A stretch of 13,285 nucleotides of DNA from Candidatus Aerophobota bacterium. GTDB lineage: Bacteria > Aerophobota > Aerophobia > Aerophobales > B47-G16. Below are positions 1 to 6,698 of the stretch, piece after piece. Position 1 is the stretch's first letter; each line of letters opens with the position of its first letter. Below the pieces are notes generated by a model. That model searched no databases. It saw only the letters and a program-made list of their open reading frames with translations, and was not told where the DNA came from. The position numbers and the translations under genes were made by a program. Location: contig QMPZ01000032.1 in assembly GCA_003648815.1 (NCBI GenBank), positions 1 through 13,285 of the forward strand, read 5' to 3'.

Positions 1-13
1 AATTATATTATAT

Positions 14-57
14 TTCGGTTACTTTTTAAATGATTCAACCAATGCCTCTTCGGTTAC
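14..57. repeat. Paired 9-bp direct repeat upstream of the operon promoter
   Basis: TTCGGTTAC occurs at 14-22 and again at 49-57, 35 bp apart start to start, upstream of the -35 box at 83. Two identical half-sites about three helical turns apart and just upstream of a promoter could bind an activator or repressor of the sugar genes. They could also be chance. The rest of 1-82 is AT-rich and holds no gene I can support. Confidence 0.3.
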
Positions 58-82
58 ATTATAGATGATTTGATGCGACATC

Positions 83-111
83 TTGACGAGACCGGCGAAT
101 TATGAGATAAT
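83..111 (+). promoter_or_regulatory. Sigma70-type promoter of the sugar-catabolism operon
   Basis: TTGACG (83-88) is followed after exactly 17 bases by GATAAT (106-111). Each hexamer matches the bacterial housekeeping consensus at 5 of 6 positions. The predicted transcript start is near 118, which gives a leader of about 35 nt before the ATG at 154. I see no stem-loop riboswitch in so short a leader. No other promoter is obvious before the next two genes, so this one probably serves all three. Confidence 0.72.
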
Positions 112-153
112 TTTCTTAAAATCTTTCCGGCTTTATCTATGAAGGAGGGCGAG

Positions 154-1179
154 ATGGAAAAAATTCACCTGGGCATTATCGGATGTGGAGGCATGGGGTT
201 TCATCATGCCAGAAGCTTGAGCAAGATGAAAAATGTGGAAATCACAGGTGCCTCGGACGTGGATCCGGAAAAACTTAAGCGGTTTACTCAGCACTACAGC
301 GTAAAGTATTCCTTTGTGGATTATGCTCAGCTTTTGGATATAAAAGAAATAGATGCGGTCCTCATATGTCTTCCCACGTTCTTGCATTACCCAGCTGTTA
401 TCTTAGCCGCCCGTAAGGGCAAGCACATCTTCTGCGAGAAGCCCATCGCTATGAAAATAGAGGATGCCGAGGAGATGATCAAAGTCTGCCGGGAAAATAA
501 TGTCAAGTTTATGATTGGCTTTGTGCGAAGATTTGATAATTTCTGGGGAAAGGCCAGGGAGGTGATAAGAGAAGGCACCTTGGGAAGACCCGTCGTCTGG
601 CACGATATAAGATCTTCCACTGGTGCCTCTTCCAGCTGGTATTTTGATGAGGAAAAAGGTGGCGGTCCTTTAATCGATGGAGCAGTGCACAACTATGATT
701 TTGGCCATTACACATTTGGCAAAGTAAAAAGGGTTTATGCAGCGACGATGACCTTCAAGAAAGGCATCTCTGCCATTGATACTGGTTCGGCAATCCTCGA
801 GTATAGCTCCGGAGACCAGCACATCATCTCCTGGTCATGGGGTCTTCCTCAAGGAGCTTTAGGAGCGCAATTAATCGATATCATAGGCCCCAAAGGAGCT
901 CTTATCTTTCCTGGATGTTTTGACGAAGCCAAGATTCCCCGATCAATTGATCAGACCCAATATGGCGTATTTCTTCTCAACTTGAAGGGAGAAGGAAAGG
1001 AGTGGATTAAGTGGAGGAAAAACGATATGTTTTTCGATGAACTCAAGCATTTCATCGATTGCATTGTAGATGATAAAGAGCCTTGCGTGAGCGGGGAGGA
1101 TGGAAAGAGGGCATTAGAGATAGGTCTTGCTGTATTGAAATCCGGAAGAACCGGCCTCCCTATAGAGATAAACGTCTAA
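154..1179 (+). CDS. Gfo/Idh/MocA family NAD(P)-dependent oxidoreductase (canonical)
   Basis: The 341-residue product is a normal length for the Gfo/Idh/MocA dehydrogenases, which oxidise or reduce a hydroxyl of a sugar, inositol or sugar derivative with NAD(P) in the cytoplasm. The N-terminal Rossmann fold shows the dinucleotide-binding glycines in GIIGCGGMG (residues 7-15). The family motif E95-K96-P97 supplies the catalytic lysine. The C-terminal alpha/beta domain carries GGGPLIDGAVHNYD with D175, H179 and D183 in the usual arrangement. The ATG at 154 is preferred because AAGGAGG (142-148) lies 5 bases before it; the in-frame ATG at 139 would bury that ribosome site. It is first in a three-gene operon, 29 bp ahead of a paralogue. 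The family is certain; the substrate is unknown, and the neighbouring NagB-like gene only hints at an amino sugar. Confidence 0.93.
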   Translation: MEKIHLGIIGCGGMGFHHARSLSKMKNVEITGASDVDPEKLKRFTQHYSVKYSFVDYAQLLDIKEIDAVLICLPTFLHYPAVILAARKGKHIFCEKPIAMKIEDAEEMIKVCRENNVKFMIGFVRRFDNFWGKAREVIREGTLGRPVVWHDIRSSTGASSSWYFDEEKGGGPLIDGAVHNYDFGHYTFGKVKRVYAATMTFKKGISAIDTGSAILEYSSGDQHIISWSWGLPQGALGAQLIDIIGPKGALIFPGCFDEAKIPRSIDQTQYGVFLLNLKGEGKEWIKWRKNDMFFDELKHFIDCIVDDKEPCVSGEDGKRALEIGLAVLKSGRTGLPIEINV

Positions 1180-1208
1180 ACTATCAGTCCAGCAAGAAGG
1201 AGAAAAAA

Positions 1209-2345
1209 ATGAGCATCAAGGCAGGGGTGATTGGAGTAGGACTTTTAGGGGAAAGGCACTGTTATGAGCTGAAGAAAAACAAGATGGTTCAGCTAAGAGC
1301 TATAGCTGAGACCTCGAGGGAAAGACGGGAAAAGCTTGCAAAAAAGCTTAAGGTTAACTCTTATGAGAGCTATGAAGATATGCTCTCCAAAGAGGAACTT
1401 GACCTTCTCGTCGTGGCAACTCCCGACTTTTTGCACAAAGATCCTGTAATAAAGGCAGCTGAAGCTAATGTGCCCCACATTATCTGCCAGAAACCCCTAT
1501 CCACCAAGCTCGATGATGCCCTCGAGATGGTAAGGACAGCTCGGGAAAAAGGCTCGGATTTATATGTCCTCTTCGAGAATAGATTCAACCCCATGGATAT
1601 GACTTTAAAGCACTTTTTAAAATGCGGCCTTATCGGAAGAGTCCTGTATGGGGAGGCCCGCTTAGACGATAGCATCACCGTTCCTATGGGACTGTGGGGA
1701 AAGAGAAGCAGAGAATGGGCCTGTCATTCCTCCCCTGCCCATTTTCTTTTAAGCCACGTGGTAGATCTTCTCAATTGGTTCTTTGCTCCGGCAAAGGTGC
1801 AGGAGGTTTATGCCTTCTGTGGTAATGAAATCCTAAGCTATTCTGTGGATATATACGATGCCTTCCTTTTCTTCGATAGCGGTCTGAAGGTCAGGGTAAA
1901 ATCCGAATGGGTCAAGCACATAGACGAGCTGGTGGAGTCCTATCTCTGCTTTACGGGGATGAGGGGTAATATCATCTACAACAAACGTCCCGGTTTCGGT
2001 GTCAGGGCGGGACTAAGGTTGAACGTGGACAAGGATGTAGGCCTTAAGGACCTGTTAGATGTACAGGAGGAGCTTTCTCAAAAGGGAATAAACATAAGGG
2101 TTTTCTCTCAGAAAAACGCGAGGATCCCTTTAGGCGCTGAGGTATTTTCTTTCAAAGATACCGTAGAAGAGAAGACACAGATGGACTATTTCATAGAGGC
2201 TATAGTTGAAGGGACCAAGGAGCCCTCGAGTTGGAAGGGCTTTGGCCCTCTTCCTTCGGGAGACGATGGACTGGAGGCAGTCAGGATAGTAAGCGCCATC
2301 GAAAGATCCGCCAGGGAAGGAAAGAAGGTCAGGATAGAGAGATAA
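1209..2345 (+). CDS. Divergent Gfo/Idh/MocA family oxidoreductase
   Basis: The 378-residue protein has the same fold as the preceding gene. Its Rossmann nucleotide site reads GVIGVGLLG near the N-terminus, followed by a sugar-binding C-terminal domain. The start at 1209 has AAGAAGGAGA just upstream (1194-1203). An in-frame start at 1083 is possible on paper but would overlap the previous gene by about 97 bp. The active site is atypical. The usual EKP reads Q94-K95-P96, so the lysine is kept and the glutamate lost. In the DxxxHxxD stretch H183 and D186 remain, but the first aspartate is replaced by a phenylalanine. The enzyme may therefore act on a different substrate from its partner, or catalyse a reverse or assisting step. 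Pairs of such enzymes are common in pathways that oxidise a sugar and later reduce it. The partner substrate is not identifiable. Confidence 0.9.
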   Translation: MSIKAGVIGVGLLGERHCYELKKNKMVQLRAIAETSRERREKLAKKLKVNSYESYEDMLSKEELDLLVVATPDFLHKDPVIKAAEANVPHIICQKPLSTKLDDALEMVRTAREKGSDLYVLFENRFNPMDMTLKHFLKCGLIGRVLYGEARLDDSITVPMGLWGKRSREWACHSSPAHFLLSHVVDLLNWFFAPAKVQEVYAFCGNEILSYSVDIYDAFLFFDSGLKVRVKSEWVKHIDELVESYLCFTGMRGNIIYNKRPGFGVRAGLRLNVDKDVGLKDLLDVQEELSQKGINIRVFSQKNARIPLGAEVFSFKDTVEEKTQMDYFIEAIVEGTKEPSSWKGFGPLPSGDDGLEAVRIVSAIERSAREGKKVRIER

Positions 2346-2393
2346 CCTGTTAAGAATTTGGTACTTCCAGGTTTAAATAAAAAGAGGAGAGCT

Positions 2394-4751
2394 ATGAAAA
2401 ACGTAAGAAGATATAACACCTCCTCAAGGGTGGAGGAAATAGCCTTAAAGAAATCGGGACGGAAGTTCATCTATCCTCCTCATGAGAAAATGAAATCCAT
2501 TGTAGTGGACAACCTTCCCATGTTGGGAAAGCTGACCGCCCTCAGGTTCCTGGAATGGGTAAAGCTCAACCCAGGAGGAGTGATCTCCCTTCCCACGGGT
2601 AGGACCCCTGAGTATTTCATAAAATGGACGAATTATTATCTTGAAAACTGGAACAAAGAGGAGGTGCAAAAGGAGCTGGCAGAATGGGGAATTGAGCCAT
2701 CTACAAGGCCGGAGATGAACTCCCTTTATTTTGTCCAGATAGACGAGTTTTACCCCATGAACCCCAGATACCAGAATAGCTTCTATTATTACATCCATCG
2801 CTTTTACATTAAGGGATTTGGTCTGGACAAAGGAAAGGCTCTTCTCATGGATACCTGGAAGCTGGGAGTTCCGAAGGGAAAGAACGCCGCAGATATCTTT
2901 CCCAATTGGAAAGTAGATCTTAGCTTGCGCATACGTCATCCCCTTTCTCACTTAGAAAAACTGCAGCAAAAGGCGATAAGGGCTGTGGATCAGTTTGCCA
3001 TGGAATATGAAGAGAGGATAAGACAGTTAGGGGGAATTGGCTTTTTCTTAGGGGGAATAGGGCCCGATGGCCACATTGGATTTAACATAAGGGGCTCGGA
3101 TCACAACTCCACCACCCGCCTCATCCCTATAAACTATGAGACAGCTGCAGCTGCAGCGACGGATTTAGGGGGAATGGAAATCTCCAGGGACAGGGTGGTT
3201 ATCACCATCGGGCTGGGCACGATCACCTACAATCCCACCACCACTGCCATCATCATCGCCGCCGGCAACTCCAAGGCAAAGGTGGTGAGCGAGGCCATAC
3301 AGAATGAACCTCATATTTTATACCCCGCTACTTCTTTAAAGAAGCTTTCGGCCGCACGATTCTTTCTCACTAAGGGAGCTGCTTCTCTACTTACCGAAAG
3401 ATATTATGAGGATCTTTCCTCCTCGGAAAAGCTTGCCTTAGAGGAGGTGGAGAAAAATGTGATAAACCTGGCTATAAAATGTAAGAAGAAGCTATTGGAC
3501 TTGACCGACAAGGACTTTCAAAAAGACAGGTTTGCCAGAGTAGTCTTAAAAAAATCGGGAAAATCCATAGAGGAACTTTGCCGGAAGACAGAAGATAGCA
3601 TAAAGGAGAAGATAAACAGGGGAATAAGGATGATAGAGGGAAAGACGTTTCTTCACACTGCTCCCCACCCCGATGATATAATGCTGGGCTATCTTCCTTA
3701 CATAATTCACCTTGTGCGCACTCCCAAAAATACGCACTACTTTGCCTATATGACCAGTGGATTCAACGCTGTGACAAACTCTTATGCCTTAGAGATGCTG
3801 GAGAAATTGGAAAAGTTCATCGACCTTTCCGACTTTCAAAATTTAGCCTCTGAGGACTATTTTGACCCTTCCAACGTGCAGGCTCGAAACAGGGATATCT
3901 ATCAGTATCTGGATGGGGTTGCCTCAAACGATGAGGCCATGAAGCAGGAGGCAGAAGCTCGAAGGCTCTTGCGCAATATGGTGGAATTATACGAGGATGA
4001 CAATCTGGAGAACCTAAAGTTTAGAATTTCTGAGCTTAAAAGTTATTTTAAAACCCAATATCCGGGCAAAAAGGACATCCCTATTGTGCAGAGGCTAAAG
4101 GGGATGATAAGGGAATGGGAGGTTGAGCTTCTGTGGGCTCACCTCGGGTTTAATTGCTCTAACGTCATTCATATGAGGCTCGGTTTCTACAAAGGAGATA
4201 TCTTCACCGAGGAACCACAGATCAACCGAGATGTAAGACCCCTGGTGAATTTACTGAGAAAAGTTAATCCCGACATAGTAACCGTCGCCCTTGATCCTGA
4301 GGCAAGCGGCCCTGATACTCATTACAAGGTGCTTCAGGCCGTCTCCGAGGCTTTGAAGCTGTATCAGGAGGAGTCAAACAAGTCTAACATAAAGATATGG
4401 GGATACAGAAATGTATGGCATAGATTTCATCCGGCAGAGGCAAATATCTTCGTCCCCGTATCAATGAACTCCCTCTTCATACTTTCCAATGCATTTATGA
4501 GCTGCTTCGGTTCTCAAAGAAAAGCATCGTTCCCCAGCTATGAGTATGACGGCCCCTTCTCAAAGTTAGCTCAAAAGATAATGGTCAGCCAATATAGCAT
4601 GATAAAGACATGCTTAGGTAGAGATTTCTTTTACTCCAATCCCATCCCCAGACTGCGAGCGACCAGAGGAATGGTCTATATAAGGGAATTTTCCCTCAGC
4701 GAATTCTACATCTGGGCAGCAGAGCTAAGAAAGCTCATCGAGGAAGCTTAA
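2394..4751 (+). CDS. NagB-like deaminase/isomerase domain fused to PIG-L-type deacetylase domain
   Basis: This 785-residue cytoplasmic protein has two enzyme domains. Residues about 30-340 resemble glucosamine-6-phosphate deaminase (NagB). QIDEFYPM carries D117-E118, equivalent to the catalytic Asp72 region of the E. coli enzyme, and GGIGPDGHIGFN carries D225 and H227. Residues about 415-780 resemble the PIG-L/LmbE N-deacetylase family: PHPDD at 424-428 (H425, D427, D428) and a later DTH with H643 as probable third zinc ligand. A charged helical insert lies roughly at 470-570. The same domain order is familiar from long NagB proteins of Bacteroidetes, which are shorter from memory. Unusually, the NagB glutamate after HIxFN is I232, and the acidic residue after HPDD is also isoleucine. 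AGGAG at 2385-2389 selects the start; a TTG at 2358 is an unlikely alternative. It presumably removes an acetyl and then an amino group from a sugar phosphate, but this is inference. Confidence 0.87.
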   Translation: MKNVRRYNTSSRVEEIALKKSGRKFIYPPHEKMKSIVVDNLPMLGKLTALRFLEWVKLNPGGVISLPTGRTPEYFIKWTNYYLENWNKEEVQKELAEWGIEPSTRPEMNSLYFVQIDEFYPMNPRYQNSFYYYIHRFYIKGFGLDKGKALLMDTWKLGVPKGKNAADIFPNWKVDLSLRIRHPLSHLEKLQQKAIRAVDQFAMEYEERIRQLGGIGFFLGGIGPDGHIGFNIRGSDHNSTTRLIPINYETAAAAATDLGGMEISRDRVVITIGLGTITYNPTTTAIIIAAGNSKAKVVSEAIQNEPHILYPATSLKKLSAARFFLTKGAASLLTERYYEDLSSSEKLALEEVEKNVINLAIKCKKKLLDLTDKDFQKDRFARVVLKKSGKSIEELCRKTEDSIKEKINRGIRMIEGKTFLHTAPHPDDIMLGYLPYIIHLVRTPKNTHYFAYMTSGFNAVTNSYALEMLEKLEKFIDLSDFQNLASEDYFDPSNVQARNRDIYQYLDGVASNDEAMKQEAEARRLLRNMVELYEDDNLENLKFRISELKSYFKTQYPGKKDIPIVQRLKGMIREWEVELLWAHLGFNCSNVIHMRLGFYKGDIFTEEPQINRDVRPLVNLLRKVNPDIVTVALDPEASGPDTHYKVLQAVSEALKLYQEESNKSNIKIWGYRNVWHRFHPAEANIFVPVSMNSLFILSNAFMSCFGSQRKASFPSYEYDGPFSKLAQKIMVSQYSMIKTCLGRDFFYSNPIPRLRATRGMVYIREFSLSEFYIWAAELRKLIEEA

Positions 4752-5650
4752 GAAAAGAAAATGGCATTCGTCCAGGCCATCCTTCCTGCCTCATCTATAC
4801 ACTGGACCCGAACATATTTTTCCTCGCCGCGTATCTTATACTCCGCATCCTCGATAAGCCTGCTCTTTACAGCTGAAAACCTCTCTCCTCGCCCATTGGG
4901 AGCGACGAAGGAGATGGATTTGACCGGGGAGGTAGAGACGTAAATCCTGTCACCTTCAATAGAAAGGTCCTTGATCTTCGGTCCCCAACTTGCATAAAAG
5001 AGCCCTTTGCGGATTGAGTCCATAATCTCTTCAGTGGATAAAGACTTTGCTTTGACCATAATCCAGGCCTGACAGGCATCTTTTGGCTGATGTTCCCTGT
5101 GGTGCCAGTGGGCATCATCTACGGCAAAGCCAAAGACATTCCTCCCTCGAATCAAGAGGTCGTCCCAATGGGTCATCGAGTATCCTTTATCTACCTCAAA
5201 TAAACAGCCAGTGTTGAAGACCTCCACACCAATGTATCCTTCAATAGAGAGCATATCCATAGTGGACAACGCTGACCAGTAAGGATGAGCAAGAATCACC
5301 TGCCCCCCTTGAGATTTAATCCTTCTGATCAGCTCCTGGGGATCAAGCTCAGGGTCATCTTTTGTCGGATGAGGAATCTCCTCCTTTATGTCGAGAGCGA
5401 TGAGGTGAAAGCTTACACCTTTTGCTGGGCAGTCCACCTCCTCTCCTCTTATCAACAATATATTGGAGGCGCCTTTCAGTTCGGTCAGCCTCCAGTGATC
5501 AGTAATGGCCAGAAAATGATATCCCTCTTTCTCGTACTCACACACCGCCTCTGAAGGCGACAAGGCACCATCCGAGTTGGTGGTATGCGTATGGAGATTC
5601 CCTTTGTACCAGTTCCCCTCCACCTTGAATGGATTGTTAAATTGGAACAT
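4748..5650 (-). CDS. PHP-domain metal-dependent phosphoesterase/hydrolase
   Basis: The 300-residue soluble protein carries the full set of PHP-family metal ligands: H20-T-H22 and D27 in the first motif, TDH (D51-H52), GEE (E70-E71), H82, LAHP (H122), and the closing DDAH (D179, H181). These residues normally hold a two- or three-metal centre that hydrolyses phosphoesters. The last 80 or so residues form a separate beta-rich tail seen in stand-alone PHP hydrolases. There is no signal peptide. AGAAGGAGAGG lies just before the ATG at 5650; a TTG nine codons earlier would include that site. The gene converges on the NagB-like gene, and the two stop codons overlap by 4 bp. A sugar-phosphate or nucleotide substrate is likely but unproven; histidinol phosphatase is an alternative within the superfamily, with no his genes nearby. 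Confidence 0.85.
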   Translation of the reverse strand: MFQFNNPFKVEGNWYKGNLHTHTTNSDGALSPSEAVCEYEKEGYHFLAITDHWRLTELKGASNILLIRGEEVDCPAKGVSFHLIALDIKEEIPHPTKDDPELDPQELIRRIKSQGGQVILAHPYWSALSTMDMLSIEGYIGVEVFNTGCLFEVDKGYSMTHWDDLLIRGRNVFGFAVDDAHWHHREHQPKDACQAWIMVKAKSLSTEEIMDSIRKGLFYASWGPKIKDLSIEGDRIYVSTSPVKSISFVAPNGRGERFSAVKSRLIEDAEYKIRGEEKYVRVQCIDEAGRMAWTNAIFFS

Positions 5651-5688
5651 TCTCACCTCTCCTTCTCGATTTTTCAAGAAAACGACAC

Positions 5689-5715
5689 TTGAGGGGGGAA
5701 TCTTTCCCCCCTCAA
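5689..5715 (-). terminator. Strong GC hairpin between PIN gene and PHP gene (terminator or attenuator)
   Basis: TTGAGGGGGGAA (5689-5700) and TTCCCCCCTCAA (5704-5715) form a perfect 12-bp stem with a 3-base loop. It lies 65 bp past the PIN stop and 39 bp ahead of the PHP start, in the direction of both genes. The minus-strand sequence after the stem is GTGTCGTTTTC, so there is no clean U-run directly against the stem, which weakens the intrinsic-terminator reading. A second G6 run on the minus strand at 5733-5728 could compete for the same C6 strand, which would suit an attenuator. Confidence 0.55.
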
Positions 5716-5748
5716 CGCTTCGCTGCTCCCCCCTTTATTAAACAAATG

Positions 5749-5754
5749 TTTATA
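5749..5754 (-). promoter_or_regulatory. Possible -10 box for the PHP gene
   Basis: TATAAA is read on the minus strand at 5754-5749, about 100 bp upstream of the PHP start. The best upstream -35-like element, CTGACT, is 19 bases away, which is a poor fit. The box overlaps the inverted repeat TAAACA-AA-TGTTTA (5739-5752), a possible operator. If used, the transcript would carry the strong hairpin in its leader. Confidence 0.28.
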
Positions 5755-5779
5755 CTTTCCTATGCTTCAAGAAAGTCAG

Positions 5780-6196
5780 TCAGCAAGCTTTCAACCTCTC
5801 AAGTGCTTTCCTCGAGTTAAGGATCTCTATTCCCTTAAATTTTTTAAGGTCCAAAAGGTGACGATCCCCTGAAACGATGAAATCTGCCTTGCCGGCAAGG
5901 GCACATTCAAGGAACTTGTCGTCTTCCGGATCATCTTTTACCACCCTTAGCTTTTCCTGTGGAAATACCCTTTTTGCTCTTTTTTCCAGAACGGACAGAA
6001 AGTCACCTACCTTGCGATTGGCCAAGCGGGCCAAGGGTCGGCGGGTAAGGATTTCCCTTAGCTCTAATAGGATGGGCCTTGTAACCAGGAGGGTAAATTT
6101 TCCTTCAAGAAAAAGCTCGATTAGGCAGTGGGAATAAGAATTTGAGTCCAACAACCCGGAGACAAATATGTTTGTATCCATCACCACCTTTTGCAT
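5780..6196 (-). CDS. PIN-domain ribonuclease, orphan toxin-like (TIGR00305 type)
   Basis: The 138-residue single-domain protein matches the PIN-family putative toxins. The N-terminal strand ends in MDTN with D7, and the other acidic residues expected of the Mg/Mn-dependent RNA-cleaving site are E45, D92/D93 in DPEDDKFLECA, and D111 in SGDRHLL. In toxin-antitoxin pairs a small DNA-binding antitoxin gene usually sits next to the toxin. Here only 66 bp separate it from the upstream nuclease gene, and downstream there is only the hairpin region, so no partner is visible. AAAGGAAAC precedes the ATG at 6196. It probably belongs to the dnaE transcript. It could be a solitary housekeeping RNase, or a toxin whose antitoxin is encoded elsewhere or was lost. 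Confidence 0.87.
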   Translation of the reverse strand: MQKVVMDTNIFVSGLLDSNSYSHCLIELFLEGKFTLLVTRPILLELREILTRRPLARLANRKVGDFLSVLEKRAKRVFPQEKLRVVKDDPEDDKFLECALAGKADFIVSGDRHLLDLKKFKGIEILNSRKALERLKAC

Positions 6197-6262
6197 TTGT
6201 TTCCTTTTATAAAATACAAAAAGGGAAATCTTTCTCAGGTAGAGTGAGATGTGATGAGGCCT

Positions 6263-6685
6263 TCAAATGTAAGTTTCGTAAAGCTCCCATCTTATCCTCT
6301 TTTCCCTGACCAGCTCCCTTATCCTTTTTTCCCGCTTGGACAGTTTATTTCCCCTGCTCTTCACCTCGAGGAGGACTATCTCCCGGGGATCATCCTGTGA
6401 TAGCCCGGGAAAGACGATGAAGTCAATGGGACTTCCTATAAAACGCACCTCGGTTGGATCATAAGCGAAATCAGGTAGATAAGGAGCTAACTGTTCTCCG
6501 AACTTTCCTCCTAAGGTAGCTCTGCTCCTCTTGATAGCATCCAGTCTTATCTGCTTTTCTTTCTCCTGTATCCATCTGTCCAGTTTTGCCTGGTAAGTCC
6601 TTGCAGTCAGCTTCCCCCCTAAGTAGACTCCAACCGCTAAGGAGAGGAAAATGCATATCAGAAGAACTATTAAGAAGTAGTCCAT
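6263..6685 (-). CDS. Membrane-anchored Holliday-junction-resolvase-related nuclease (Endonuc_Holl type)
   Basis: The 140-residue product starts with one hydrophobic segment (residues 4-24), then a charged helical stretch (about 25-60, likely coiled coil), then a compact PD-(D/E)XK nuclease core. The core shows E64, D88 in GSPIDFIVF, and E107-V-K109 in LLEVKSRG. This arrangement fits the small Holliday-junction-resolvase-related family (Endonuc_Holl). The usual activity would be structure-specific DNA cleavage, but it has rarely been tested for these anchored forms. I prefer the ATG at 6685, because GAGGTAGAGG sits 5 bases before it; an ATG at 6709 overlaps the dnaE stop by 11 bp and adds eight polar residues. 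Its tight link to dnaE suggests a role in replication or repair at the membrane, which is inference. Confidence 0.82.
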   Translation of the reverse strand: MDYFLIVLLICIFLSLAVGVYLGGKLTARTYQAKLDRWIQEKEKQIRLDAIKRSRATLGGKFGEQLAPYLPDFAYDPTEVRFIGSPIDFIVFPGLSQDDPREIVLLEVKSRGNKLSKREKRIRELVREKRIRWELYETYI

Positions 6686-6698
6686 TTTTGCCTCTACC

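Larger units (their letters stand above)
5673..5774. repeat. 9-bp direct repeat bracketing the PIN-PHP spacer
   Basis: TTCAAGAAA is present at 5673-5681 and 5766-5774, flanking an 84-bp stretch that contains the GC hairpin, a second C6 run and an AT-rich inverted repeat. A 9-bp duplication around a small palindromic segment is what insertion of a miniature element would leave. However, I find no terminal inverted repeats inside it, and both copies contain TTC-NN-GAA, which could equally be a protein-binding half-site. Confidence 0.3.

Noticed and set aside
1..64. Plus-strand open frames entering from the left edge and stopping at 31-33 or 62-64
   Set aside because: Either could be the tail of an upstream gene, but 10-20 codons of unremarkable sequence cannot be told from noise.
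19..81. Minus-strand ORF of 20 codons (MSHQII...ESFKK) at the left edge
   Set aside because: It has no ribosome binding site, is preceded closely by an in-frame stop, and its upstream part would overlap the operon promoter; too short to support as a gene.
387..692. Minus-strand ORFs of 60-100 codons within the first oxidoreductase gene
   Set aside because: They lie opposite a gene with clear family motifs, have no recognisable domain and no ribosome site; shadows of the coding strand.
2445..2951. 168-codon minus-strand ORF within the NagB-like gene
   Set aside because: It is antisense to conserved NagB motifs, and its translation shows no domain or plausible start context.
3141..3160. GCTGCA-type short tandem repeat in the NagB-like gene
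   Set aside because: It encodes a run of alanines after the NagB active-site motif and is explained by coding sequence.
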